Assembly: GCA_002838205.1 (NCBI GenBank)
Contig: CP017950.1
Location: forward strand, 1,494,858-1,558,857
DNA: 64,000 nt
From: Tenericutes bacterium MZ-XQ
GTDB taxonomy: Bacteria; Bacillota_I; Bacilli_A; Acholeplasmatales; Acholeplasmataceae
Direction: 5' to 3'
Shown: positions 17,346-25,442 of the stretch, piece by piece
Position numbering within the stretch: the stretch's first letter is position 1
How the letters are laid out: each line of letters begins with the position of its first letter
The notes under the pieces: generated by a model
The model's database searches: none
The model's input: the letters and a program-made list of their open reading frames with translations, nothing else
What the model was told of the DNA's origin: nothing
Made by a program: the position numbers and the translations under genes

Positions 17346-17722
17346 TGTATATCGTATTTAATACCTCTAATGCCATCTTGATACATCATACCACTAATAT
17401 TAAACATGGTATAACTTGTTGAAATCAAAATGATATTAGACTCCAGTGCAAGTTGAATGACTTTATCTGAAGGTATTTTCCCTCTGACAAGTAAGACAAC
17501 ATTCACGTCAAGCATTTCAGCAGTTCTTATAGATTGTTGTGTAGCAAGTCCTGTAATCAAGATAGAATGATCTAGAATTCGATCATCCTTAACTGAGTTC
17601 ATAATCACAAGAGCATCACTCATCAAATCTGAGCAAAACGCAAATTCAATATCCTTATCCATAAAGGCTTCTTCATGATAAACATGACACTCATACTTAT
17701 TTATAATTTCAGTTAACTTCAT
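17339..17722 (-). CDS. DRTGG-domain protein (first copy in operon)
   Basis: 127 residues; the domain is seen in ILITGLATQQSIRTAEMLDV then NVVLLVRGKIPSDKVIQLA and ILISTSYTMFNISGMMY, which corresponds to the typical DRTGG pattern ending in a Thr/Ser-rich ligand-binding turn. It overlaps the hndA stop by 14 bases and the RsbW-like gene by seven. It is the first of five small genes inserted between hndA and hndB. Ligand and partner are not known; the domain is thought to bind a nucleotide-like effector. Confidence 0.78.
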   Translation of the reverse strand: MKLTEIINKYECHVYHEEAFMDKDIEFAFCSDLMSDALVIMNSVKDDRILDHSILITGLATQQSIRTAEMLDVNVVLLVRGKIPSDKVIQLALESNIILISTSYTMFNISGMMYQDGIRGIKYDIQW

Positions 17723-18209
17723 GATGATCTTCTTTCATTTCTTTCATGATATCTTTAACCTTACTTACTGTACCACTACCATGAATTGCTTGATCTACAG
17801 AAAAAACAGGTGCTAACCCACATGCCCCAATACATCTTGAAGAAGACAATGTGACTTTACCATCCTTAGTTGTTTGACCATCTTTTATGCCTAGTTCTTG
17901 CTCAAATGTTTCTAAGACGTTTTTAGATCCTCTGACATAGCATGCTGTACCTAAACAAACACTGATTTCATGTTCACCTTTAGGTGTAACAGAAAAATTG
18001 CTGTAAAATGATACAACACCGTTGATTTTCGCTACACTTTCTCCAAGTTCTTTACTAATTATCTTCTGAATGCTTAAAGGAATATATCCAAAAATATGTT
18101 GAGCATCATGAAGTGCTGGCATTAACGGACCTGGTTTAGATTTGTGTTCCTCTAAACGTGTATAAAAAAGTTCCATTTTTTCTTTACAGAAATGAGTTTC
18201 TTTATTCAT
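17709..18209 (-). CDS. hndA: HndA/NuoE-like [2Fe-2S] subunit of the hydrogenase
   Basis: Electron-transfer subunit (HydC/NuoE family). The 166 residues show an N-terminal helical part (HDAQHIFGYIPLSIQKII, VNGVVSFYSNF-like segment KINGVVSFYSNFSVTPKG) and a thioredoxin-fold cluster domain with cysteines in CLGTACYVRGS and CIGACGLAP, spaced as in NuoE. It is first in the operon, just behind a promoter with a perfect palindrome. RBS AAGGAGAC. Together with HndB, HndC and HndD it makes a complete tetrameric NAD(P)-linked [FeFe] hydrogenase set. Confidence 0.93.
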   Translation of the reverse strand: MNKETHFCKEKMELFYTRLEEHKSKPGPLMPALHDAQHIFGYIPLSIQKIISKELGESVAKINGVVSFYSNFSVTPKGEHEISVCLGTACYVRGSKNVLETFEQELGIKDGQTTKDGKVTLSSSRCIGACGLAPVFSVDQAIHGSGTVSKVKDIMKEMKEDHHEVN

Positions 18210-18226
18210 TTTTATGTCTCCTTAAC

Positions 18227-18245
18227 GAGTCGTAATTTACGACTC
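18227..18245. promoter_or_regulatory. Perfect 19-base palindrome, likely operator of the hydrogenase operon
   Basis: GAGTCGTAATTTACGACTC is a perfect inverted repeat of nine bases around a central T. It begins one base downstream of the predicted -10 box, so it covers the transcription start, the classic place for a repressor. It is not the Rex consensus (TTGTGAAN4TTCACAA) and I do not recognise the protein that would bind it. Confidence 0.7.
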
Positions 18246-18246
18246 A

Positions 18247-18273
18247 ATTATAACATAATTTTTATAAAGTCAA
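18247..18273 (-). promoter_or_regulatory. Predicted promoter of the hydrogenase operon
   Basis: On the minus strand TTGACT (18273-18268) and a perfect TATAAT (18252-18247) are separated by 15 bases. The spacing is short, so the promoter may need activation or be weak. The transcription start would fall inside the palindrome. Confidence 0.6.
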
Positions 18274-18296
18274 GCAATTTGCTTTGAAAATCGTTA

Positions 18297-18310
18297 TGAT
18301 AGCGTTTTCC
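18297..18310. promoter_or_regulatory. cre/LacI-family operator-like site upstream of the hydrogenase promoter
   Basis: TGATAGCGTTTTCC fits TGNAANCGNWWNCA with two mismatches and its right half (CGTTTTCC) is identical to the site at 5352-5365. It lies about 25 bases upstream of the -35 box. Upstream placement would suit activation by a CcpA-like regulator; this is inference. Confidence 0.4.
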
Positions 18311-18327
18311 GATTCGAAATAAAATCG

Positions 18328-18365
18328 AAAAAAAAGAGCACTAATATTTATAAATGCTCTTTTTT
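18328..18365 (-). terminator. Terminator of the amylase operon
   Basis: On the minus strand the stem AAAAGAGCA / TGCTCTTTT with a 14-base loop is followed by a U-run, just after the stop of the DUF1189 gene. It separates that operon from the hydrogenase promoter. Confidence 0.85.
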
Positions 18366-18368
18366 CAA

Positions 18369-19181
18369 CTATTTAAATGTTTTTTTACCATATTTTAACA
18401 TAACTACCATAAGGATGATTCCAATACCAAATTGAAAAACAACTGGTGCAAACGTTGGTTCAACAAATCCTACAATAAAACTGATTATACTTGGTAGGCC
18501 CATTGCAAAAACGACCATCTTCATTGTTTGTCCAAAAGTCAAAAAGCTTGAGTATCCGAATCTAAACAACTGTATCACAAGACTCATCACGAGTACGAAA
18601 AATGCATATAATCCAATACTTGTTCCAATATTAACCAACAATGTATATAAAATAATGTAATTCCCAAAGCTTGTTTCTATAGATTCACCAAAAGTTTCAT
18701 ACATGCTTTCACGATCTTCTCCGGTGGCTAAGTTTAAGCTTCTAAAACTTAAACTGTCGTCAAACCCCTTGTAATCATAGCCAATCATATATGCACCTTC
18801 ACCGTTTGTATAAACAACCCTATCTTTCATAAATAAAATTGATTTTTCGTCACTTTCATCGTATGTTTCGGTTTGAATGTTAAATACGTATTTGACGCCT
18901 CGATGTTCATAATTATATACAGTTTCAGTTTCACAAATAAACTCATTTGCAATGATATTACATTCATCAGGTAGTTGCCAATCTGGTGTTTCAGATATAA
19001 AACTTTGTTCAATAAAATCAAGTTTCCAACCATCTTCTTGTACTATAAGTAGATTCATAGGAAATAGACTGATTAAACTCAGTAAGATAAAAAATATAAA
19101 TACTTTCCATCCTTTTTCTTTAGCATGTTCAAAAAAATTGGGATAGTCAACTGCATACTTGAAATATTTGACAATAAACAT
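18369..19181 (-). CDS. DUF1189 membrane protein (YvdJ-like)
   Basis: 270 residues with an N-terminal TM helix (about 27-48), an extracellular domain of about 125 residues and three or four C-terminal TM helices. The start FIVKYFKYAVDYPNFFEHAK is typical of DUF1189, whose member YvdJ lies in the maltodextrin operon of Bacillus subtilis. Here it is the last gene after an alpha-amylase, sharing its first base region with the amylase stop. This repeated association supports a role in extracellular alpha-glucan handling, but the biochemical function of the family is not known. Confidence 0.8.
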   Translation of the reverse strand: MFIVKYFKYAVDYPNFFEHAKEKGWKVFIFFILLSLISLFPMNLLIVQEDGWKLDFIEQSFISETPDWQLPDECNIIANEFICETETVYNYEHRGVKYVFNIQTETYDESDEKSILFMKDRVVYTNGEGAYMIGYDYKGFDDSLSFRSLNLATGEDRESMYETFGESIETSFGNYIILYTLLVNIGTSIGLYAFFVLVMSLVIQLFRFGYSSFLTFGQTMKMVVFAMGLPSIISFIVGFVEPTFAPVVFQFGIGIILMVVMLKYGKKTFK

Positions 19182-20713
19182 TAGATATAATCCTCAATCA
19201 AGTCAGGGTCTATTTCTAAAATGATTGTGCCATATCCATCAATGTTAAGGCTATCTCCATAAATAAACTCTAAGTATTCAACACTAACTTCAAAAGCATC
19301 AGGTGTCATATTATGTAACACTAGAACTGCTTGCTTAAAGTCTTCGTATTCATAATATCTTACATATCCTTGAATTTGTAATACATTATTGACATATGGT
19401 TCAAAATAATTCCCATACATTAAAGCCGGATTTTCTTTTCTAAGTTCAATCATTGTTTTGTATGTGTTATAAAGTGAAGTTTGATCAGTTTTTTGAGTCT
19501 CTAAATCTGCTGTATGATCATTTGATCCATCACTTGGTAGCCAATAAGTTTCATATGTTGGAGAACCCCACATAAATGGTTGTCTACGATATTCATCATA
19601 TACAACGCCATAACCTGGTATGTTCATACCTTCGTATCTATATCCTTTCATCCCGAGTTCATCCCCATAATAAATAAACGGATTCCCTGGTAGAGTCATT
19701 AAGACTCTAGCTGCCAAAGCAAGCTTTTCAGGTTGATTGATAAATCCTTGTGAAGAAGCAATTCTATCAACATCATGGTTACCTAAAATAGGTGCATCAA
19801 TAAATTCCGGATCCACTTCTCTAAATGTGTTATAGGCACGATTTAAATTGTCGACAAAATTAAACCTGCTATTTTGCATACCTATTTTATCAAGGACTTC
19901 CCCTCTAAAATAAAAGTTGAATAATGAATCGGACCCAATATAATAATCAGATATTAGACTATATTGAGGAACAAATACTTCTGGAAGTATATAACTATTT
20001 GGGTAGTCTCTTTCCATATGTGCTTTAAGATTTAATAAGAACAAAGTGTTTTCCCAATCAGCATTAATGCCTTCGAGAAAATGCATTGCAGCATCTAATC
20101 TAAACCCATGAACACCTTTTGCTAAGTAGAAATCTACAATATTATAAATTTCGTCAATGACCTCAGGGTTTTCAAAATTTAAATCCATCATACCGCCAAC
20201 AAAATATGAATATGGAGTACCATTATTAAAGACGTAGTAATCTCTATATGGACTTGATGTGCTACTGATTGCGTCTTTAAACCAAGGATGTTGATCAGAA
20301 GTATGATTAATCACTAAATCCATAACAATTTTAATATCTTTTTCGTTTGCAGCAGTTAGTAAGTTTTCAAAGTCTTCCATAGTTCCATAGTCACTATTGA
20401 TATCATAATAATCAGTAACATCGTATCCATGGTAAGAAGGAGATGGATGAACTGGTAATAGCCATAAAGCTGTTATCCCTAATTCTTCTAAATAATCAAG
20501 GTTTTGTGTAATACCATTTAAATCGCCAATACCATCTCCATCACTATCTGCAAAACTTCTTACAAAGATTTGATAATATACATCTTGTAATGGGTTGATT
20601 TCTTCAAAATCATATGGATCAACCGGATCGATTGGATCTATTGGTTCATCTTGACAAGCAATGAGTCCAAAGCTCATCGAAATCAGTATCATAAAAATAA
20701 TTATTTTCTTCAT
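19181..20713 (-). CDS. Lipoprotein alpha-amylase (GH13)
   Basis: Surface-anchored GH13 enzyme acting on starch or maltodextrins. The signal peptide ends in lipobox LIAC (Cys20), followed by a DP-rich linker (DEPIDPIDPVDPYDF). The barrel carries DVYYQIFVRSFADSDGDGIG, region I VMDLVINHTSD, nucleophile Asp207 (GFRLDAA), acid/base Glu245 (ILPEVF) and Asp314 (LGNHDVDR). A C-terminal beta domain completes the 510 residues. The DGDGIGDLNGI calcium-site pattern is intact. It shares its first base with the stop of the RDD gene upstream. Substrate preference between amylase and oligo-1,6-glucosidase cannot be fixed by eye. Confidence 0.93.
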   Translation of the reverse strand: MKKIIIFMILISMSFGLIACQDEPIDPIDPVDPYDFEEINPLQDVYYQIFVRSFADSDGDGIGDLNGITQNLDYLEELGITALWLLPVHPSPSYHGYDVTDYYDINSDYGTMEDFENLLTAANEKDIKIVMDLVINHTSDQHPWFKDAISSTSSPYRDYYVFNNGTPYSYFVGGMMDLNFENPEVIDEIYNIVDFYLAKGVHGFRLDAAMHFLEGINADWENTLFLLNLKAHMERDYPNSYILPEVFVPQYSLISDYYIGSDSLFNFYFRGEVLDKIGMQNSRFNFVDNLNRAYNTFREVDPEFIDAPILGNHDVDRIASSQGFINQPEKLALAARVLMTLPGNPFIYYGDELGMKGYRYEGMNIPGYGVVYDEYRRQPFMWGSPTYETYWLPSDGSNDHTADLETQKTDQTSLYNTYKTMIELRKENPALMYGNYFEPYVNNVLQIQGYVRYYEYEDFKQAVLVLHNMTPDAFEVSVEYLEFIYGDSLNIDGYGTIILEIDPDLIEDYI

Positions 20714-21171
20714 TAGAAACCTCTTTTTCTCATCGACTCTGTTTTGTTAAATGCCTCAAATTTCCCTGTTGGCTTTTCTAAATCAATGACTTTTGTTTTA
20801 AATATATAATCATGGATGGTTCTGCTGGTTTTATCCGACATCACAAAGAAAGCAACGATTAAGTAAATACCAAATGTTAAAATGCTTGCCCCTAGTTTAA
20901 AGACATCTCTTAAAAACAATCTCCATAGTTCTGCTTTTGAGTCATCTATCTTTACAATTTGGATTCTTTGAACTTTTTTACCGAGTGTTTGGCCATGTGT
21001 TTTCTTAGATAAATAAGGTATAAAGTAAAAACCTAAAAAAGCGACACCTGAAACTATATAAGGTAAGGGTTTATAATACTCTCCTAAAAACAAGGATAAT
21101 ATAATAAATAAGGACACCGCAGATGTGTCAATGGCAAAGGCTCTAACTCTTTTTTCAAATGATGGTACCAT
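20713..21171 (-). CDS. RDD-family membrane protein
   Basis: 152 residues with the R..A...D pattern at the start (EKRVRAFAIDTSAVSLFIIL), a second helix pair and the conserved TLGKKVQRIQIV segment seen in RDD proteins, then a third TM region. The family has unknown or diverse roles, some members possibly transporting small solutes. It is the first gene of the amylase operon and overlaps the amylase start by a base. RBS GGAGG lies about ten bases upstream. Confidence 0.85.
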   Translation of the reverse strand: MVPSFEKRVRAFAIDTSAVSLFIILSLFLGEYYKPLPYIVSGVAFLGFYFIPYLSKKTHGQTLGKKVQRIQIVKIDDSKAELWRLFLRDVFKLGASILTFGIYLIVAFFVMSDKTSRTIHDYIFKTKVIDLEKPTGKFEAFNKTESMRKRGF

Positions 21172-21202
21172 AGTGCATAATCCTCCATAATAATCTACTC
21201 AT

Positions 21203-21208
21203 ATTATA
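21203..21208 (-). promoter_or_regulatory. Extended -10 promoter of the RDD-amylase operon
   Basis: The minus strand reads TGTTATAAT, an extended -10. The matching -35 is poor and overlaps the cre-like site upstream, as expected for an extended -10 promoter under regulator control. Confidence 0.6.
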
Positions 21209-21223
21209 ACATAATATTTTTTA

Positions 21224-21237
21224 TGAAACCGTTTGCA
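21224..21237. promoter_or_regulatory. cre/LacI-family operator upstream of the amylase operon
   Basis: TGAAACCGTTTGCA fits the consensus TGNAANCGNWWNCA at every position. It covers the expected -35 region of the RDD-amylase promoter, so binding would repress. It is the best of five such sites in the window. Confidence 0.7.
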
Positions 21238-21246
21238 ATGATATGC

Positions 21247-21274
21247 AAAAAAATAAAAGCGATTCGCCTTTATT
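21247..21274 (-). terminator. Terminator of the 5'-nucleotidase gene
   Basis: On the minus strand AATAAAGGCG, a three-base loop and CGCTTTTATT form a ten-pair stem with one mismatch, followed by a U-run. It lies just after the nucleotidase stop codon. Confidence 0.7.
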
Positions 21275-21280
21275 AATTTA

Positions 21281-23434
21281 TTAATCTATAACAAACTCAG
21301 TTGTTGTTTCTGCACGCTCTCTAAGTTCATCTTCAAAAGCGATACGATCAACAATTCCTGGGAAATAAATATCTTCATAAACTTGAAATTCATCATAATT
21401 TCCAAAAACATAATCATTAGTAGATACCCAATAATAACTATTTGGGTCAATGTCGTTTTCATTGAGACCGGATCTTAAACTGTATTTAAGACTTGAATTA
21501 TTAAACAAACTAATGACTTCACTACCTTTAATATAAACAGATATGATTTGATTATCAAATGGGAAAATTTTATAAGTTGTAGCAACAGTAATCGCTTGTC
21601 CTTGAACTAGTGAATCTCTAGTACCGCCACTATTGTGAACACCAACATCCGCGTCAGCTGCTTTTCTCATGACTTCAGCCATAAACTCAGTTAGAATCGT
21701 TCGATCATAACTTTGAGATGAGTATAAAATTGCTTCGTTTAGTAGTGGTTCAATTTGATTAACATACGTTTGAATGAGTGCATCAAGTCCCGGATGTGGA
21801 GTTTGTAGTCTTATATCATCATTTGCAACTAAATTATCAATATGATCTAATGAAAGTTTATTCGTTTCATCAACACTATATGATAAAAATCCTAAAACTC
21901 TAGCATTCGACGATGCTTGAATGAGTGGTACACCATTTACATCAGATGTAACATTGGAATGCGAATGGCCGTTAAATATACCATTAATATTTCCATTGGT
22001 ACTTACTGTCATATTATAGTAGTTATCATTACCATGATTAATTGCAAACACAGCATCAACTTGATACTCATCGATTAAAACATCGGTATAGTACTCAGTC
22101 CAGTAGGTAGGATTTTGAAACTCATAATCTTCTACCCTACTTTTAGCAATCGATGATTCTAGTCCTGCACCAATCGTTCCAATCACACCTATTTTTAAAT
22201 CTCCTTTTTCAATAATTGCATATGCATCTATAAAATCAGGTCTTGTTTCTGTATCTTTATAAAAGAGATTTGCAGCAAGTAATGGATATTCTGCTTTTGT
22301 GCCTAAAGTACTAGGATCAAAATACTCGACAACTGTATCCAAACCCCAATCAAACTCATGATTGCCTACAACAAAGACATCTAAATTCATATAATTAAAC
22401 ATCTCAATCATCGATGCACCATAATAAAAATTAGATAAAATATTTCCTTGAAGTAAATCACCACCACTTAAAAATAGTGTTTCATAAGGATTTTTATCGT
22501 ATTCATCTAAAATCACATTTCCAATTTTAGCTAAACCCATTTCTTCATTGTTTTCCAAAATTGATCCATGTGTATCATTGATATAAAATACATTTAAATC
22601 ATCTATATCAACTGATTGATCGTTATAATCAACTTGAACAGCAACCACTTGTTCAATCACATGACCATATGAATCAATCACTTTATAATAAAGCGGATAA
22701 GAGCCTACTGTATTAAGATCAACCATTTCATCATTTATCGTGATAACATGTGTAATATCGCCATCTTCATTGTCATGCGCACTAATGAGTTTCATATAGT
22801 CTGGTGCTCCACTGCCAATGTAATGATATATACGGTTATATCCAGAAATAACAGGTGCCTCATTATCATAAACAAAGACGCTAAATCGCTCTATTCTTTT
22901 GTTTCCAGAAGAATCATAGACAGTAGCAGTGATTTCATAAACACCTGGTTGTTCAAAATCTACTTCACCATCAAAAATAATATCAGCGGTTATATCACCA
23001 TCGAGGGTATCATAAGCTTTAATTTCTGCTTGATAGTCAATAACCTCTTGACCAATATAATAATTAAATGATTTTATACCTTCGAAATATGGCGGATTAT
23101 AGTCAATGATCTGTGTTGGTTCACTGACAAAAACTTTGATACTTGCAGTAATTTTACTGCCATATGTATCTTCTACTTTATAATATACATTATATGTGCC
23201 TTCTAGATTGTAATTAACTTCTTGATCATCCACAGTAATGTCTAAAATAGGTGTACCCAAATAGTCTTCTGCTGTAACACCTTCCAAATAGTTTGGGATT
23301 ACATCACCAATCGTATATTCAACATTGCTGAGTCCATTTATTTTGGGCATACCTAATTGTGGATTTGATACTTGTTCACACCCTTGAAATACAAGTAATA
23401 ATGTGACTAAAAAAAATATTTTTATAAATTTCAT
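21281..23434 (-). CDS. Surface 5'-nucleotidase/metallophosphoesterase lipoprotein with three N-terminal Ig-like domains
   Basis: Likely releases phosphate or nucleosides from extracellular nucleotides. The start at 23434 gives a lipoprotein signal (MKFIKIFFLVTLLLVFQGC) with AAGGATGG upstream; the frame extends further but without purpose. Three DUF5011-type domains follow (about 35-100, 105-185, 190-270; each with a pattern such as DGDITADIIF or EDGDITHVIT). The UshA-like core has FYINDTHGSI (metal site), GGDLLQGN, VVGNHEFDWG, INHGNDN and FNGHSHSN, then the C-terminal 5'-nucleotidase domain (VGVHNSGGTRDSL). All metal motifs are present. It is a single gene ending at a terminator. Confidence 0.9.
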   Translation of the reverse strand: MKFIKIFFLVTLLLVFQGCEQVSNPQLGMPKINGLSNVEYTIGDVIPNYLEGVTAEDYLGTPILDITVDDQEVNYNLEGTYNVYYKVEDTYGSKITASIKVFVSEPTQIIDYNPPYFEGIKSFNYYIGQEVIDYQAEIKAYDTLDGDITADIIFDGEVDFEQPGVYEITATVYDSSGNKRIERFSVFVYDNEAPVISGYNRIYHYIGSGAPDYMKLISAHDNEDGDITHVITINDEMVDLNTVGSYPLYYKVIDSYGHVIEQVVAVQVDYNDQSVDIDDLNVFYINDTHGSILENNEEMGLAKIGNVILDEYDKNPYETLFLSGGDLLQGNILSNFYYGASMIEMFNYMNLDVFVVGNHEFDWGLDTVVEYFDPSTLGTKAEYPLLAANLFYKDTETRPDFIDAYAIIEKGDLKIGVIGTIGAGLESSIAKSRVEDYEFQNPTYWTEYYTDVLIDEYQVDAVFAINHGNDNYYNMTVSTNGNINGIFNGHSHSNVTSDVNGVPLIQASSNARVLGFLSYSVDETNKLSLDHIDNLVANDDIRLQTPHPGLDALIQTYVNQIEPLLNEAILYSSQSYDRTILTEFMAEVMRKAADADVGVHNSGGTRDSLVQGQAITVATTYKIFPFDNQIISVYIKGSEVISLFNNSSLKYSLRSGLNENDIDPNSYYWVSTNDYVFGNYDEFQVYEDIYFPGIVDRIAFEDELRERAETTTEFVID

Positions 23435-23459
23435 GCCGCATACCATCCTTTGCAAAAGT

Positions 23460-23504
23460 ATTATAACATAGATTATGTTTATCATAGATAAAATATGTTA
23501 TAAT
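23460..23504. promoter_or_regulatory. Back-to-back extended -10 promoters for the nucleotidase and chromate transporter genes
   Basis: TGTTATAAT occurs on both strands: on the minus strand with TATAAT at 23465-23460 and on the plus strand at 23499-23504. No good -35 is visible for either, fitting extended -10 promoters reading away from each other. Confidence 0.55.
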
Positions 23505-23529
23505 AACTAAAGTAAAAGAGGTGGACATA

Positions 23530-24093
23530 ATGAAAAAACAACATACCTTATGGGAACTCTTCTGGACCTTTTTTAAGATAGGTGCGCTTACTTTTGGTGG
23601 TGGATTGGCGATGATGCCAATCATGCGTCGCGAAGTGGTTCATAATAAAAATTGGGTCGATGATGAAGATGTATTAAAAATATTGGTTATTTCTGAGTCA
23701 ACACCAGGTGTATTTGCGATTAACTCGGCAACTTTCATAGGCTATAAGATTGCAAAATTCAAAGGTAGTTTACTCGCAACATTGGGGGTTATCCTCCCTT
23801 CTTTTATCATTATTTCAATCATTTCTTTATTTATCATTGAGTTTAAGGAAAATCCAATTGTAGCATATGCGTTTTATGGCATTCAAGCTGGTGTAGCAGT
23901 ATTGATTTTTAAAGCAGCTTTAAAACTATCGAAAAAAATCCACTTTACATTGTTTTCAGTAGCCATCTTGGTTGCATCCATTATTGTATCCATGTTCACC
24001 GAAATTAGTGTGATTTATATTTTATTAGCAAGCGCTCTTTTAGCAATCATCTTTGGATATGTTGAGAGTTTGAAGGGAGCGAAAACAGTATGA
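23530..24093 (+). CDS. Chromate transporter family protein, first half
   Basis: Half-length (about 187 residues) member of the CHR family, which exports chromate or other oxyanions. It shows the family start FFKIGALTFGGGLAMMPIMR and VISESTPGVFAINSATFIGY, then TM helices. I use the ATG at 23530 with AGAGGTGG as RBS; a GTG at 23521 overlaps that RBS. It overlaps the second half by four bases. Short CHR proteins of this kind work as pairs, replacing one duplicated long protein. Actual substrate is uncertain; chromate is only the family name. Confidence 0.88.
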   Translation: MKKQHTLWELFWTFFKIGALTFGGGLAMMPIMRREVVHNKNWVDDEDVLKILVISESTPGVFAINSATFIGYKIAKFKGSLLATLGVILPSFIIISIISLFIIEFKENPIVAYAFYGIQAGVAVLIFKAALKLSKKIHFTLFSVAILVASIIVSMFTEISVIYILLASALLAIIFGYVESLKGAKTV

Positions 24094-24668
24094 TTTTAGA
24101 ATTTTTGAACCTATTTTGGATGTTTTTTAAAATTGGCCTCTTCACTTTTGGTGGTGGTTACGCGATGATTCCACTCATCGAACAAGAAATTGTTGGTGGT
24201 GGTTATATTCCAGAAACATTACTTTATGATTTCATCGGTATCGCAGAATCGACACCAGGACCGATTGCAATCAATATGGCAACTTTTATTGGGACTCATG
24301 AGTTAGGTGTTTTAGGTGCTGTAGCAGCAACCATTGGTGTCGCACTTCCAAGCTTCATCATTATTCTTCTTATTGCTTCTTTAGGTAGTAAATTTTTGAA
24401 TTCAAGAATTGTTAATGAGGCCTTTAAGGGCTTAAAGCCTGCTGTTATAGGACTTATTTTAACTGTATCCATCGGTTTGTTTATTCGTGGTATATTTCCA
24501 AATGTCAACTTATCACAAGTTATTTTCAACTTTTCTGGATTTAATTATAAAAACTTAATCATTTTAGTCGTTGTGTTTTTATTTGGATTTTTACGAAAAA
24601 AATCAAGTCCTGTTCAGATTATTCTGTTATCAGCACTTTTAGGCATTGCTACATACTTAATACTATAG
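24090..24668 (+). CDS. Chromate transporter family protein, second half
   Basis: Second half-length CHR protein (192 residues), with the same N-terminal signature (FFKIGLFTFGGGYAMIPLIE; GIAESTPGPIAINMATFIGT) and six or so TM helices. Its start overlaps the first half's stop by four bases, so the two are made together, probably as a heterodimer with opposite membrane orientation. The conserved GGGYAMIPL and PGPIA motifs match the first copy closely, which shows origin by duplication. Confidence 0.88.
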   Translation: MILEFLNLFWMFFKIGLFTFGGGYAMIPLIEQEIVGGGYIPETLLYDFIGIAESTPGPIAINMATFIGTHELGVLGAVAATIGVALPSFIIILLIASLGSKFLNSRIVNEAFKGLKPAVIGLILTVSIGLFIRGIFPNVNLSQVIFNFSGFNYKNLIILVVVFLFGFLRKKSSPVQIILLSALLGIATYLIL

Positions 24669-24677
24669 AGGTGCATG

Positions 24678-25424
24678 ATGAAAGATCTAACTTGGCTTAA
24701 AGAAAACTTAATCGCTCATAGAGGATTACATACACTAGATCAAACTGTTCCTGAGAATTCTCTAGAGTCATTTAAACTTGCAATAGAACAAGGGTATAGT
24801 ATTGAGTTTGATATTAACCTACTCAAAGATGGTGAAGTTGTCGTTTTTCATGACTACAATTTGAGTCGATTATTTGGAATTGATCAAACACTTGATGAAA
24901 TCACATATCAAGAACTTAAGCATTTTAAATTAAAAAATAGTGAGTTTATTCCTACTTTAAAAGACACACTTGATTTTATTGATGGCAAAGTGCCAGTTTT
25001 AATAGAGTTAAAACCTCATGGAAACGTAAAAAAGTTATGTGTGAACTTCATGAAGATTATGGAAAACTACACTGGTAAATATGCTGTATTTAGTTTTCAT
25101 CCAAAAGTTGTTTATTATTTAAAGAAACACCACAAAGATGTCATTAGAGGACAAATATCTGAGTTTTTTAGATCTGATCAAAAAATGCCAAAACTGTTTA
25201 AAATTTTGATGAAACGCATGGCTTTCAATCTCTTTACAAAGCCAGATTTCATTAGTTATGGTATCTATGATATGCCAAATAAATATTTAGATAAATTAAA
25301 GAAAAAAGGCATAACTATCATTAGTTATGCCGCTCGATCACAAAAAGATTTTGATTTTGTTAAATCTCATTATGATAATGTTGTTTTCGAATATTTTAAA
25401 CCTAATAAAAAGGTGCCAAAGTAA
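24678..25424 (+). CDS. Glycerophosphodiester phosphodiesterase
   Basis: Cytoplasmic GDPD hydrolysing glycerophosphodiesters to glycerol-3-phosphate and an alcohol. The 248 residues contain the family motifs IAHRGLHTLDQTVPENSLES, EFDINLLKDGEVVVFHD and KVPVLIELKPHG, which together supply the His, Glu and Asp of the metal-dependent active site. There is no signal peptide. I prefer the ATG at 24678 over the ATG three bases before it since the GAGGTG RBS needs some spacing. It follows the transporter stop by nine bases and is likely cotranscribed with it. Confidence 0.9.
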   Translation: MKDLTWLKENLIAHRGLHTLDQTVPENSLESFKLAIEQGYSIEFDINLLKDGEVVVFHDYNLSRLFGIDQTLDEITYQELKHFKLKNSEFIPTLKDTLDFIDGKVPVLIELKPHGNVKKLCVNFMKIMENYTGKYAVFSFHPKVVYYLKKHHKDVIRGQISEFFRSDQKMPKLFKILMKRMAFNLFTKPDFISYGIYDMPNKYLDKLKKKGITIISYAARSQKDFDFVKSHYDNVVFEYFKPNKKVPK

Positions 25425-25441
25425 TTTTGGCACCTCATTTT
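25411..25441. terminator. Bidirectional terminator between GDPD and MFS genes
   Basis: AGGTGCCAAA and TTTGGCACCT form a perfect ten-pair stem around a five-base loop, with T-rich DNA on the right and A-rich DNA on the left. The GDPD stop codon lies in the loop. Confidence 0.9.
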
Positions 25442-25442
25442 T

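Noticed and set aside
18227-18245. Rex (NADH sensor) operator
   Set aside because: The palindrome does not contain TTGTGAA/TTCACAA, so assignment to Rex is not supported.
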